A stretch of DNA of 64,000 nt, from NCBI GenBank assembly GCA_014584705.1, contig JACTMJ010000006.1, positions 310,001 through 374,000 on the forward strand, in the 5' to 3' direction. Below are positions 42,338 to 51,244 of this stretch, piece after piece; position 1 is the first letter of the stretch, and every line of letters begins with the position of its first letter. The DNA comes from Acidobacteriota bacterium (GTDB lineage Bacteria > Acidobacteriota > Terriglobia > Bryobacterales > Bryobacteraceae). A program made the translations under genes and the position numbers. The notes below the pieces were generated by a model. That model saw only the letters and a list, made by a program, of their open reading frames with translations. It did no database searches and had not been told where the DNA came from.

Positions 42338-43021
42338 CTATTCGAACAGTGGCTCCCGCGGATCCCGCCAGCCGATGCACAGCGCGCCGCGGCAGCATTC
42401 CCTCACAGGCCGATAGCTGAAGCGATGCTCCGCCGTCGGCCCCAGCGCCTGCAAAGCCTGGAGATGGACGGGGGTACCGTATCCCTTATTGCTTGCAATC
42501 GCGAACCCCGGGTAAAGCCGATCCCATTCTCGCATAGTCCGGTCCCGATGCACCTTGGCGAGAATCGAAGCGGCCGCGATGGACCGGCAAACCGCGTCGC
42601 CGTGGATGATGCTCGTTTGCGGAAGCGACGCTGGAATGGCAAGGGCATCCACCAGAAGGGCATCGGCGGGAAGGGGCAAACGTTCTACCGCCAGGCGCAT
42701 CGCCATACGGGAAGCTTCGAGGATATTTACGCGGTCGATCGTGGCGGCATCCACCATCGCGACGCTCCAACTGATTGCCCTCTGCTCGATCTTCTCGCAG
42801 AGGCGTTCCCGCTCCGCTTCGCCAAGTTGCTTGCTGTCGTCGACGCCGCGCAGTCCGTGAGGATCGGGCAGAATGACCGCCGCCGCCGCCACGGGGCCGA
42901 AAAGGCATCCCCGGCCCGCTTCGTCCACACCGGCAATCCGGGAGAAGCCTTCCTTGCGGAGTTCGTTCTCCCAGCGGGGATCAATCCCCAGCCGGCGCGG
43001 ACGCACGAGCAATGCCTTCAT
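42338..43021 (-). CDS. rnhB: Ribonuclease HII
   Basis: A 227-residue endonuclease that removes ribonucleotides from RNA-DNA hybrids. The N-terminal active-site motif GVDEAGRGCLFGPVAAAAVI (Asp-Glu) is clear; KQLGEAERE, the Asp of LLVDALAIP and AAASILAKVHRDRTM follow in the usual order. Length is normal. It sits in the conserved operon order rplS-rnhB-lepB. Confidence 0.96.
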   Translation of the reverse strand: MKALLVRPRRLGIDPRWENELRKEGFSRIAGVDEAGRGCLFGPVAAAAVILPDPHGLRGVDDSKQLGEAERERLCEKIEQRAISWSVAMVDAATIDRVNILEASRMAMRLAVERLPLPADALLVDALAIPASLPQTSIIHGDAVCRSIAAASILAKVHRDRTMREWDRLYPGFAIASNKGYGTPVHLQALQALGPTAEHRFSYRPVRECCRGALCIGWRDPREPLFE

Positions 43022-43038
43022 TGCCGTTCGCGGTGCCT

Positions 43039-43401
43039 TTAGCGCTGGAAGGAGGAATCGCGTTCCTTCAGGCGGGCAGCCTTGCCGCGCAGTTGCCGCA
43101 GATAATAGAGCTTCGCGCGGCGTACCTTGCCCGTGCGGACGAATTCAATGTGGTCCACCACCGGGGCGTGCAGGGGGAAGATGCGCTCCACGCCGTGGCC
43201 GAAGCTGATCTTGCGAACCGTGACGGTTTCGCTGATGCCCCGGTTATTTCGTGCGATCACGGCGCCCTCAAACACCTGGAGCCGCTCCTTTTCGCCTTCG
43301 CGGATCTTGACGTGGACACGGATTGTGTCGCCAGGCCGGAAGGAAGGCAGATCGCTCTTGAGGAAGCGGGCCTCGAATTTCTGAATCGTAGAGTTAATCA
43401 T
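43039..43401 (-). CDS. rplS: Large-subunit ribosomal protein L19
   Basis: A 120-residue ribosomal protein at the 30S-50S interface. Marks are [46 protein letters not shown] and [11 protein letters not shown], then a basic tail ([23 protein letters not shown]). Length is normal. It lies between trmD and rnhB, as is widely conserved. Confidence 0.97.
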   Translation of the reverse strand: MINSTIQKFEARFLKSDLPSFRPGDTIRVHVKIREGEKERLQVFEGAVIARNNRGISETVTVRKISFGHGVERIFPLHAPVVDHIEFVRTGKVRRAKLYYLRQLRGKAARLKERDSSFQR

Positions 43402-43521
43402 GGGTATTTTCGGGGCTCACCCGGTGAACGGCCATCGGCGCTCGCGGGCAATGCCCATTCCTTTCGTTTTCCTGGACCGGAGAGGTTTGCCGCGACAAAC
43501 GTCCCATCCCGTTTCCCCTGA

Positions 43522-43550
43522 ATCGCCGGAGGTTCAGGCCTCCCGGCGAT
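43522..43550 (-). terminator. Hairpin at the trmD-rplS junction
   Basis: An inverted repeat of ATCGCCGG-type arms (43522-43529 and 43543-43550) overlaps the trmD stop codon. There is no T-run, so it is more likely a processing or attenuation hairpin than a full terminator. Confidence 0.35.
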
Positions 43551-44292
43551 CCTTCACTTTTTCGAGAAGATCCGGGCGCATGCGCACGGTTTTCTCTCGC
43601 GCGGTGTGCTCACGCCACCCGCGGACTTCCGCGTGGTTGCCGCTGAGCAACACATCCGGGACCTTCCAGCCCCGGAACTCGGCTGGCCGCGTATACTGCG
43701 GACAATCCAAAACTCCCAATTCCTGCGTGCTGGAACCAAAAGATTCCCGCACCGAGGAGGCCTCATTCCCGAGTACGCCCGGGATGAGCCGCGCGACCAC
43801 GTCCACTACCATCGCCGCGGCCAGTTCGCCGCCGCTCAGGACGAAGTCGCCCACCGAAATCTCGTCATCGGCCAAGTGCTCGGCCACACGCTCATCCACG
43901 CCTTCGTACCGGCCACAGATCAACAGCAACTCGTCACACTCAGCGAATCGCCGGGCCATCGCTTGGTCAAACCGCCTGCCCTGCGCCGAAAGGAGCACGA
44001 CTCGCTTTCTCGTCCCGGCTTCGGCCCCTGCCATTCCGGCTTCCTGCGCCACGCCCACCCGCTCCGGCCAGATGGTCTCTACTGCCTCAAACAGCGGTTC
44101 CGGCTTGAGCAGCATGCCTTCGCCGCCTCCGAAGGGCCGGTCATCGACGGTGCGATGCCGGTCCGATGTCCAGGTCCGGAGATCGTGGAGGAGCACTTCC
44201 ACTTTCCCGGCGTCCATCGCCTTCTTCAGCACGCCATGGTTGAGGGGGCCGGCGAAGAACTCCGGAAAGATCGTGACAATGTGAAATCTCAT
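43534..44292 (-). CDS. trmD: tRNA (guanine(37)-N(1))-methyltransferase
   Basis: A 252-residue SPOUT-fold enzyme that methylates G37 of tRNAs from SAM and prevents frameshifting. The start at ATG 44292 (MRFHIVTIFPEFFAG) fits the family. The SAM-binding trefoil knot is visible as LLICGRYEGVDERVAEH and ISVGDFVLSGGELAAAMVVD. DDRPFGGGEGMLLKP and the C-terminal VPDVLLSGNHAEVRGWR are further signatures. Longer frames to 44457 lack resemblance. Confidence 0.96.
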   Translation of the reverse strand: MRFHIVTIFPEFFAGPLNHGVLKKAMDAGKVEVLLHDLRTWTSDRHRTVDDRPFGGGEGMLLKPEPLFEAVETIWPERVGVAQEAGMAGAEAGTRKRVVLLSAQGRRFDQAMARRFAECDELLLICGRYEGVDERVAEHLADDEISVGDFVLSGGELAAAMVVDVVARLIPGVLGNEASSVRESFGSSTQELGVLDCPQYTRPAEFRGWKVPDVLLSGNHAEVRGWREHTAREKTVRMRPDLLEKVKDRREA

Positions 44293-44324
44293 TGCAGCCC
44301 CGCTCTTTCCACGATCTCCCCACG

Positions 44325-44939
44325 CTATTCCGAGTGCGATTCCGCGTTCGAATGGGGGCGGTTCAACTCCCGCAATCCCGCGGGCAAGCGCACCCGAATT
44401 TCCCCGGCCGCCAGGTCCACTTCCACGCAAATTTCTTTCGCGAAAGGAACCTGCCACGCTTCCGCGCCGCCTTTTGCGCCCTCCACGGGCGTTTCAATCT
44501 CAAGCACTCCCGGGCCAACGCCTTCCGTAAAACCCGTAACTGTCCCCAGTCTCTCGCCCGTTGCCATATCCACCACGGCCAGACCCTTCAGGTCGTCGTA
44601 GTAATACTCGCCTTCCGGGAGGGGCTCACGTTCCTCCGCCCGCAGACAAAGCTCGGCGCCGCGCAACTGCCCGGCCTCGTCCATCGAATCCACTCCGGCA
44701 AGCTTCAGGATCAGCTTCTCGTTGTGGTTCCAGGCCAGTTCAAGCCGCATGCGAAGCGGCGGTCTGCCGCTCCGGGCATCGAACCACAGCGTGAACTCGC
44801 GCCCCGGCGCGAAGCGTTCCATGTGGCTGGTGGTGGGAAGCGCGAACAACTCACCACGGGTGCCGCGAGGCTTGCCGAGGATCGCGATCGTAACCCATTC
44901 CCGCCCGCGCCGGTCTGCGTCCGGATCCCGTTGCTCCAT
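44325..44939 (-). CDS. rimM: Ribosome maturation factor RimM
   Basis: A 204-residue protein that binds S19 and helps fold the 30S 3' domain. Residues about 13-100 are the RimM N-domain (VTIAILGKPRGTRGELFALP). The PRC-barrel domain follows, with EGEYYYDDLKGLAVVDMATGERLG and VPFAKEICVEVDLAAGEIRV. The operon order rpsP-khpA-rimM-trmD supports the call. ATG 44939 is chosen over TTG 44960. Confidence 0.94.
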   Translation of the reverse strand: MEQRDPDADRRGREWVTIAILGKPRGTRGELFALPTTSHMERFAPGREFTLWFDARSGRPPLRMRLELAWNHNEKLILKLAGVDSMDEAGQLRGAELCLRAEEREPLPEGEYYYDDLKGLAVVDMATGERLGTVTGFTEGVGPGVLEIETPVEGAKGGAEAWQVPFAKEICVEVDLAAGEIRVRLPAGLRELNRPHSNAESHSE

Positions 44940-44965
44940 TGCAATATCCCGCCCTGGCAACGAGC

Positions 44966-45196
44966 CTATTCCATGATCTCCAGCGTATAGCGCCGATGGT
45001 GCTTCATGCTGACGGCGTTCAGGAGGGTGCGCAGCGAGCGGGCCGTGCGGCCCTGCTTGCCGATCACCTTGCCAACGTCCGAGGGATCCACCCGCAACTC
45101 GAGAACAGTTGCCTGCTCTCCCGCCACTTCGTTCACCCGCACGTCATCCGGCTGGTCCACCAGCGCCTTGGCAATATCTTCAATCAACTGTCGCAT
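44966..45196 (-). CDS. khpA: KhpA-type KH-domain RNA-binding protein
   Basis: A 76-residue protein (ATG 45196) with a single KH domain. The GxxG loop is GKVIGKQGRTARSLRTLL, and the start MRQLIEDIAKALVDQPDDVRV is typical of the YlqC/KhpA family, which partners with KhpB to bind sRNA and control cell size. Its place between rpsP and rimM is conserved widely. A longer frame from 45223 adds nine residues without support. Confidence 0.92.
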   Translation of the reverse strand: MRQLIEDIAKALVDQPDDVRVNEVAGEQATVLELRVDPSDVGKVIGKQGRTARSLRTLLNAVSMKHHRRYTLEIME

Positions 45197-45294
45197 TCGA
45201 AACCCCGCAAACCAAAATGCCAAGGTAGCAATCCGGCGGGAGCACTGTCCGCCCCGTCAGGCCGCGGATCCCTCACCCGCATGCGTGGCATCTT

Positions 45295-45549
45295 CTAGAC
45301 GGCTGCCACCGACTCCTCCGCCTGCTTCTTGATCAGGCGCTTGACGGTATCGGAGGGCTGTGCGCCGTTGCGCACCCAATAGTCGATGCGTTCCTGGTTG
45401 AGCGTCAGCTCGTTCGGCTGAGCGACGGGGTTATAGTTGCCCACCACTTCGAGGGCCTTGCCATCGCGAGGGTTGCGGCTGTCGATGACAACCACGCGAT
45501 AGGTCGGCTTCTTTTTCATCCCAAATCGGGCCAATCGAATCGTCAACAT
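45295..45549 (-). CDS. rpsP: Small-subunit ribosomal protein S16
   Basis: An 84-residue ribosomal protein needed for 30S assembly. Starting at ATG 45549 it reads MLTIRLARFGMKKKPTYRVV, followed by VIDSRNPRDGKALEVVGNYNP and the late LTLNQERIDYWVRNGAQPSDTV. This is the standard S16 pattern and length. Between ffh and khpA. Confidence 0.97.
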   Translation of the reverse strand: MLTIRLARFGMKKKPTYRVVVIDSRNPRDGKALEVVGNYNPVAQPNELTLNQERIDYWVRNGAQPSDTVKRLIKKQAEESVAAV

Positions 45550-45624
45550 ACTTTTCTCTGTGCTCCTGAAAAACTCAAAAACTCTGTCCGCGGTGCTTCT
45601 CAATCGAAGGCTTCCGCTTGGTCG

Positions 45625-47004
45625 TTAGAAGGGAAGCTTCCCGCCCCCCAGTTTCGCCAATTGCTGCACACGCCGCGCCATCTTGCCGCCGGGCATGCCA
45701 CCCGGGCCGCCCATCATTCCGCTGAAGCTGCGCATCATCTTGCGCGCCTGCCCATACTGCTTAAGCAACTGGTTCACTTCCTGCACGGAACTGCCGCTGC
45801 CGCGGGCGATCCGCCGGCGGCGCGAACCGTTAATCAGCATATGGTTGCGCCGCTCCTTGGGCGTCATCGAATTGATGATCGCCACAATGCGCGTCAGTTC
45901 CTTTTCGTCCACCTTCACGCCCTTCAACTGATCGCCCATGCCGGGAATCATTTTGAGGATGTTTTCGAGCGGACCGAGCTTGCGAACCTGGATCAACTGA
46001 TCGCGAAAATCTTCCAGGCTGAACTCATTGTGCAGGAGCTTATCCTGCATTTCGAGTGCCTGCTTCTGGTCAATGCTCTCCTCTACCTTCTCAATAAGGG
46101 AGAGCACATCGCCCATGCCGAGGATGCGCTGGGCCATGCGGTCCGGATGAAACTCTTCGAGAGCTTCGGTCTTTTCGCCCACGCCCAGAAATTTGAGGGG
46201 CTGGCCGGTGACGTACTTAATAGACAGGGCCGCACCGCCGCGCGCATCGCCATCGAGTTTGGTGAGAATGACGCCCGTGATGCCCAGCCGCTCATGGAAC
46301 TCCGCGGCGGACTTCACCGCATCCTGGCCGGTCATCGCGTCGGCAACGAACAGAATCTCGGTGGGGTTCAACTGCGCCTTCAACTGCTGCAGTTCGTTCA
46401 TCAGCGCATCGTCGATATGCAGGCGGCCGGCGGTGTCGACGAGCAGCACATCCCTGCCCCGGTCCATGGCCTCGCGGCGCGCCCTGACGGCGAGGTCGAG
46501 CGGCTTATCCATGCCGGGCTCGCCCTCATAGATGCCCGCGCCCACCTGCTTCGCCAGCACCTTGAGCTGTTCGCGCGCGGCGGGACGGTAAACGTCCACC
46601 GAAACCAATTGCGGAGAGTGGGAGTTCTTCAAGAGCCAGCGGGCCAGCTTCGCGGTGGACGTCGTCTTTCCCGAACCCTGCAGGCCCACCACCATCACCA
46701 CCGTGGGCGGCTGACTAGCGAACTGGAGTTTCGAGTGCTTGGAACCCAGAATCTCGGTGAGTTCGTCGCGGACGATCTTCACCACCTGCTGCGCGGGCGA
46801 GAGAGCGGTGAGCACGTCCTGCCCCATCGCCTTTTCCCGCACGTTGGCGATGAACTGCTTCACCACCTTGAAGTTCACGTCGGCTTCGAGCAGCGCAACG
46901 CGGATCTCCTTCAGGGCGGCTTCCATGTTCTCGGAAGACAGCTTTCCCTGACCGCGAAGATCCTTAAATACGCGCTGAAGCTTTTCGCTTAAACTCTCAA
47001 ACAT
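45625..47004 (-). CDS. ffh: Signal recognition particle protein Ffh (SRP54)
   Basis: A 459-residue GTPase that binds signal peptides on ribosomes and delivers them to FtsY. The N domain begins MFESLSEKLQRVFKDLRG. The G domain carries VMVVGLQGSGKTTSTAKLARW (P-loop), DVYRPAAREQL, DTAGRLHIDDALM and TKLDGDARGG. The M domain is methionine-rich at the C-terminus (MMRSFSGMMGG, residues about 425-440). It opens the ffh-rpsP-khpA-rimM-trmD-rplS-rnhB-lepB operon behind a strong promoter about 200 bases upstream. Confidence 0.98.
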   Translation of the reverse strand: MFESLSEKLQRVFKDLRGQGKLSSENMEAALKEIRVALLEADVNFKVVKQFIANVREKAMGQDVLTALSPAQQVVKIVRDELTEILGSKHSKLQFASQPPTVVMVVGLQGSGKTTSTAKLARWLLKNSHSPQLVSVDVYRPAAREQLKVLAKQVGAGIYEGEPGMDKPLDLAVRARREAMDRGRDVLLVDTAGRLHIDDALMNELQQLKAQLNPTEILFVADAMTGQDAVKSAAEFHERLGITGVILTKLDGDARGGAALSIKYVTGQPLKFLGVGEKTEALEEFHPDRMAQRILGMGDVLSLIEKVEESIDQKQALEMQDKLLHNEFSLEDFRDQLIQVRKLGPLENILKMIPGMGDQLKGVKVDEKELTRIVAIINSMTPKERRNHMLINGSRRRRIARGSGSSVQEVNQLLKQYGQARKMMRSFSGMMGGPGGMPGGKMARRVQQLAKLGGGKLPF

Positions 47005-47341
47005 AATCTACTTGCCGGGTACTCTCGGCCGGACCGAACGCCGCTTCCGCCCCGCAAGGCCGTAGCCCAAGCGCAACCGCATCGCATCGGCGAGGAACGG
47101 TAACACGAGGAATCCGGAAACCGGCGGCATCCTGGGGGCAAACACGAACCGAACCCGGAGAGGCGACGGCACACCACAGGCGGACAGCAAAAGTGCCTCG
47201 TACCATTATAGATGGGCGAAGCGTCGCTGTCATTTTCGGCGGACGGGCGGGGAGAGTGCCCTCGGCCCAGCGCCACACGCGGGAAACGCCACGGACCAGG
47301 TTCAAGGGAACCTGGAGCCCGATTCCCGGCACACGAGGCAA
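47005..47341. other. ffh upstream region
   Basis: About 340 bases with the ffh promoter (47205-47233) and a perfect inverted repeat CCAGGTTC (47296-47303) / GAACCTGG (47308-47315) beyond the RDD gene stop. A 60-codon frame (47008-47190, minus) ends four bases before the ffh start and would begin near the predicted transcription start, but its sequence is unrecognised. No 4.5S RNA signature was found. Confidence 0.4.
47205..47233 (-). promoter_or_regulatory. Strong sigma-70 promoter for the ffh operon
   Basis: On the minus strand ATGACA (47233-47228) and a perfect TATAAT (47210-47205) are 17 bases apart. Transcription would start near 47198, leaving a leader of about 190 bases before ffh. Confidence 0.75.
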
Positions 47342-48409
47342 TCAGCGTTTGTGGAAGCTGCTCTCGGAATGGATGCGCGGCGTGGGGAAGGTTTCGGAAA
47401 TCTGGTCATGCCAGCCGAGACTCTCTTCCTCGAACAGAATCCAGATGTACCCGATGCACAGTGCGATAAGGCCGACAAACTCCGCCCCGTAGCGGAGCCA
47501 GCGCTGGCGAGGAGTGGGATCCTGTCCGTCCAGGCGCACCAGCCGCAGGCCCACGGCATTCCAGCCGATGGTTTCCCATCCGAAGCTGACAAACACGGTG
47601 AAGTAGGCAAAACCGACGCAGAAGGTGACCGCGCACAAAGCCGTTGCGATTGCCGTATCGCGCAGGGGAAAATCCACGTGCCACACGCGCAGGCAACCGG
47701 CAAAAATGGCGCTGAGCGCCATCGATAGCAGGAAAATTACCACGCTGTCCCAAACAAATCCCAGGGTCCGGTGCATCCGCGAGGCCACCGGATGGTCGCA
47801 TCGAACGCTCGCTTCCACGGAGTTGGCAAGCTGCCGGACAGGCGTGCCAATCGGCGTAAGGAACTCAAGCGTACCCTGTTCGAAGGGGAGCATGTCCGAC
47901 TTCTTCCGCTTGCGAGCGGGTTTGCGCTTCGCGGGAACAATGTAGCCGTGCGTCGCATCGGCGCGCTCCAGCCGCAAGGACGCCGGCATGCTCGCGAAGT
48001 CGCCCGGCGAGAACAGGCTCGGCTGTCTGCCGGGAGGCACCATTTCGAGGCGCGGGCGCTCCGGCTGCTTCCGCTCCGTTTGCGTCCGCTCCCGCGCGGC
48101 GGACGACCGGCCTCCATCATGATCCGAATCGGCGTCCAAATGCCGATGCAAATGGCGAGCCGTCGAGTCCGTTGAAATCAGACCCGGTTGCAACTCCACG
48201 GAAGGCCGGGTAGCTGTCACGGCGTTCGGAACCACCTGCGAGAACCGGGGCTCCCTGGAAACGACAAACGGCTTCACGGTGCCGCTTTGCGTGCCAAAAT
48301 CGTGCGCGAAGGGGGCGCTTGTATTTCCGCTGACGGAGAAACTCGTGCCGCAGCGTACGCATCGGGTCTCGTATGCGCTGTTAATGGTGCTGCATCGGGG
48401 ACATTTCAT
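47342..48409 (-). CDS. RDD-family membrane protein with N-terminal zinc ribbon
   Basis: A 355-residue protein. Residues 3-21 form a zinc ribbon (CPRC ... CVRC). A long, charged, probably disordered stretch follows to about residue 185, with a KRKPARKRKKSD patch. The RDD domain (about 205-340) has three or four hydrophobic segments with the hallmark R-x-x-D: VASRMHRTLGFVWDSVVIFLL, FVSFGWETIGWNAVGLRLVRLDG and RWLRYGAEFVGLIALC. RDD proteins are probable transporters or membrane organisers of unknown substrate. It is divergent from lptD, with about 220 bases between. Confidence 0.85.
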   Translation of the reverse strand: MKCPRCSTINSAYETRCVRCGTSFSVSGNTSAPFAHDFGTQSGTVKPFVVSREPRFSQVVPNAVTATRPSVELQPGLISTDSTARHLHRHLDADSDHDGGRSSAARERTQTERKQPERPRLEMVPPGRQPSLFSPGDFASMPASLRLERADATHGYIVPAKRKPARKRKKSDMLPFEQGTLEFLTPIGTPVRQLANSVEASVRCDHPVASRMHRTLGFVWDSVVIFLLSMALSAIFAGCLRVWHVDFPLRDTAIATALCAVTFCVGFAYFTVFVSFGWETIGWNAVGLRLVRLDGQDPTPRQRWLRYGAEFVGLIALCIGYIWILFEEESLGWHDQISETFPTPRIHSESSFHKR

Positions 48410-48629
48410 GACGTTTCTGTCAACTCGCTCTGGCCGGCAACTCGTCCGTTCCCGACGCCGCTACGGAGACCGGCGGAACGCTTGCGCCCGCTCTTGCGCT
48501 CATGCTACCGTCGCAACGTTGGGCAAAATCGCACACCGCTTCGTTTCCACGGATCTTCTATCGAATAACATATTTGCCCATTTTTGTCATATCTTTTCTA
48601 GACATACGCCGTTCTTTTCAAGTCCGGCT

Positions 48630-51017
48630 ATTCGAATATCTCTATTTATTCCCCTTTTATTCTCCAGTATTACCGCACAAACTCCGCCATCGGAACTGCC
48701 GGATGTGTCAGGGGAAATCTTCAACCGGCTGTCGGTACAGCGCGCGCTGAATCCGGGGGAAGTGCTGGTTCTGGCGACATATAAGGAGATCGAAGGCGAT
48801 TGGACGCACCTCAAAGGGGCCGCCGAGCTGCGCTCGCCCGGCATGATTCTGCGCGCCGACGAAATCGATTACAACAGTGCGACCGGCTATAGCGAAGCGC
48901 GCGGCAACGTGTATTACGAGAACCAGGAGCGCAAGGAGAAAATCTGGGCGGCGCGCGTTGAGTATTTCACGCGGGAAGGCCGGGGCAAATTCTACGACGT
49001 GCGCGGCGAGACGTTCCCGAAGATCGAAGCTCGCCCCAACCTGTATCGCACGGAAAACCCGTTTCACTTTGAAGCCAAGTGGGCGGAGCGCGAGGATGGA
49101 ACCTACATTCTGCACGAAGGAATGCTGACCAACTGCGTGCTGCCGGACCCCTGGTGGACGCTGAAGGCACCCAGGTTCACCATCGTCCCCGGCGAAAGCG
49201 CCCGCGTGCGCAACGGTATTCTGCGCATCCGGGGGATCCCGATTCTCTTCGCGCCCTGGTTCTACAAATCGCTCAAGGAAGGTGAACGCCGGAGCGGCTT
49301 TCTCACCCCGAATATCGGCAACAGCAACCGGCGCGGGCAGATGTTCGGCGGGGGCTATTACTGGGCAATCTCGCGCAGCTACGACGCCACTTACCGGGCC
49401 CAGTACTTCACCACGCGCGGCCTTGCGCACCAGGTGGATTTTCGCGGCAAGCCCACGGCGGATAGCGACTTCAACTTCGCTCTTTACGGCGTGGCCGATA
49501 AAGGGTTGCTCGTCAACCAGGTCGTGAACGTCGCCGATCCGGCTAACCCCGGCTCCACCATCGCCGTCACGCAGTCGGCGCGGCAGAAGGCTTCCGGGTT
49601 CAGCATCGACGCGGCCGGCCAGACGAAGCTCCCGTACGGTTTTTATGGGCGTGGCGAACTGAACTACCTGAGTTCGTTCCAGTTTCGCCAGGAGTTCACG
49701 GAATCGTTCAGCGAGGCGATCGCCTCGGAAATTCAATCGGTCGGGTTCGTGGAAAAGGATTGGTCCACGTTCCACCTGAGCACGGCCTTCAGCCGCTTGC
49801 AAAACTTCCGCACCAGCGAATCCGACATCATCTCGATCCGCAGGCTCCCGGAGGTTCGCTTCGCGAGCCGCTCCCGCAAGTGGGAGAAGGATGCGCCGGT
49901 CTACGTTTCCTTCGATACGGCCTGGGGACTGGTGCGGCGTTCACAGCCGCTCTTCCAAACTCGCCAGTTTGTCACCCGCGTCGATCTAGCGCCCCGGATC
50001 TTCCTGCCGCTCGAATGGAAGGGATTCCACATCGTCCCGAGCTACGCGCCGCGGCTTACCTATTACGACAGCCGCCTGATCAATGAGGACGTTCGCGGCG
50101 ATAACCTCGGCCGGGGCTCCCAGGAGTTCGCGGTGGAGATTTTGCCGCCGAGCCTCTCCCGCGTCTTCAACCGCAAGGGCATCTGGGGCGAGAAACTGAA
50201 ACACGTCATCGAACCCCGTATGGCCCTGCGCTACGTGAACGGCATCGGCGAGTTCAACGACATCATCCGTTTCGACACCACCGAATTGCTGTCGAATACG
50301 AAGGAAGCCGAGTTCAGCCTGACGAACCGCTTCTTCGGGAAGCGCGGGGACAACGTGGAGGAGATCTTCTCCTGGGAACTCCGCCATAAGCGCTACTTTG
50401 ACCCGGATTTCGGCGGTGCGGTGGTGGCGGGCAGGCGCAATGTAGTTGCGAGCGCGCTCGATCTGAGCACCTTCACTTTCCTGAATCAGCCCCGGCACTA
50501 TTCGCCGGTGGCTTCCACCTTCCGAATCTCCCCGGCGACTCGCTACGGCATTCTGTGGCGCGCGGACTACGACCCGTTTTACGGGCAATTCCTGAACAGC
50601 ATCACCGCCGTGGACGCCCGGTTCGGCGACTTCCTGGCCATCGTGGGGCACAACCGCGTGCGGTCCACGCCATTGCTGGCGGACCCGAACCAGAAGATCA
50701 GCGACGAAGCGGCGCGCGATGTGCCGAGCAGCAAACTGCTCTCCCCCCCCGCCAACCAGTTGCTGACGACGCTCGCCTGGAAGGACTCCCTAAAGAAGGG
50801 GTGGAGCGCGGCCTTCAATAACTGGTACGATTTCCGCACTTCGTCCATCGTCACCTCCACGGGTCAGCTCACGTATAACACGGATTGCTGCGGCTTCAGC
50901 GTCCAATACCGCCGCTTCGGATTCGCGAACCGGAGCGAGAACCAGTTCCGCTTCTCCCTCACCATCGCCAACATTGGCGCGTTTGGCACGCTGCGCAAGC
51001 AGGAACGCCTTTTCTAG
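48630..51017 (+). CDS. lptD: LPS-assembly protein LptD
   Basis: A roughly 795-residue outer-membrane protein that inserts LPS into the outer leaflet with LptE. The N-terminal OstA/jellyroll domain reads LRADEIDYNSATGYSEARGN ... YDVRGETFPKIEA, and the barrel has DFRGKPTADSDFNFALYG, IRRLPEVRFASRS and the C-terminal FRFSLTIANIGAFGT. The start is unusual: no ATG, GTG or TTG lies in frame between TTG 48519 and the mature region. The ATT at 48630 begins a perfect signal peptide (RISLFIPLLFSSITAQ), so a rare ATT start is proposed. The region upstream is AT-rich and may hold the promoter. Confidence 0.9.
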   Translation: MRISLFIPLLFSSITAQTPPSELPDVSGEIFNRLSVQRALNPGEVLVLATYKEIEGDWTHLKGAAELRSPGMILRADEIDYNSATGYSEARGNVYYENQERKEKIWAARVEYFTREGRGKFYDVRGETFPKIEARPNLYRTENPFHFEAKWAEREDGTYILHEGMLTNCVLPDPWWTLKAPRFTIVPGESARVRNGILRIRGIPILFAPWFYKSLKEGERRSGFLTPNIGNSNRRGQMFGGGYYWAISRSYDATYRAQYFTTRGLAHQVDFRGKPTADSDFNFALYGVADKGLLVNQVVNVADPANPGSTIAVTQSARQKASGFSIDAAGQTKLPYGFYGRGELNYLSSFQFRQEFTESFSEAIASEIQSVGFVEKDWSTFHLSTAFSRLQNFRTSESDIISIRRLPEVRFASRSRKWEKDAPVYVSFDTAWGLVRRSQPLFQTRQFVTRVDLAPRIFLPLEWKGFHIVPSYAPRLTYYDSRLINEDVRGDNLGRGSQEFAVEILPPSLSRVFNRKGIWGEKLKHVIEPRMALRYVNGIGEFNDIIRFDTTELLSNTKEAEFSLTNRFFGKRGDNVEEIFSWELRHKRYFDPDFGGAVVAGRRNVVASALDLSTFTFLNQPRHYSPVASTFRISPATRYGILWRADYDPFYGQFLNSITAVDARFGDFLAIVGHNRVRSTPLLADPNQKISDEAARDVPSSKLLSPPANQLLTTLAWKDSLKKGWSAAFNNWYDFRTSSIVTSTGQLTYNTDCCGFSVQYRRFGFANRSENQFRFSLTIANIGAFGTLRKQERLF

Positions 51018-51101
51018 TGCACGCCGGGCGCGGTCACGTTCCGCCGCTCCTCGGGTGAAGAACGGAAGACGTTCCCGGCCTTGCACGCCGGCATTACAAT
51101 A

Positions 51102-51198
51102 GATGCAGGTTTACTCCGCTGGTAAACCTCCTGGCGGCCGGGCGATTCGGACTGGGATCCAATACCGCGCAAGGCGGTATTTTCGCAATTCCTGCATC
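51102..51198 (+). ncRNA. Possible structured leader RNA of the DUF1326 gene
   Basis: GATGCAGG (51102-51109) can pair with CCTGCATC (51191-51198) as a closing helix. Inside lie the hairpins AGGTTTAC/GTAAACCT (51107-51129, overlapping the outer helix by three bases, so mutually exclusive) and AATACCGC/GCGGTATT (about 51162-51182, followed by a short T-run). A TACAAT -10 box at 51095-51100 fits a start near 51107. No known riboswitch consensus was recognised. Confidence 0.4.
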
Positions 51199-51244
51199 GG
51201 CCGCTAACCTGGGAACCTCTAACCAAATGGGAGTTCTTAGAATC

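Noticed and set aside
43522..43550. Strong terminator between trmD and rplS
   Set aside because: The hairpin has no T-run on either strand and overlaps the trmD stop; the operon is widely conserved as one unit.
47296..47315. GGTTCAAG stretch resembling a tRNA T-arm
   Set aside because: It is a simple perfect hairpin; no acceptor stem, D-arm or anticodon arm surrounds it, so it is not a tRNA.
48279..48629. Upstream Met codons of the lptD frame
   Set aside because: They lie inside the divergent RDD gene or precede a long Arg/Ser-rich stretch unlike any LptD N-terminus.
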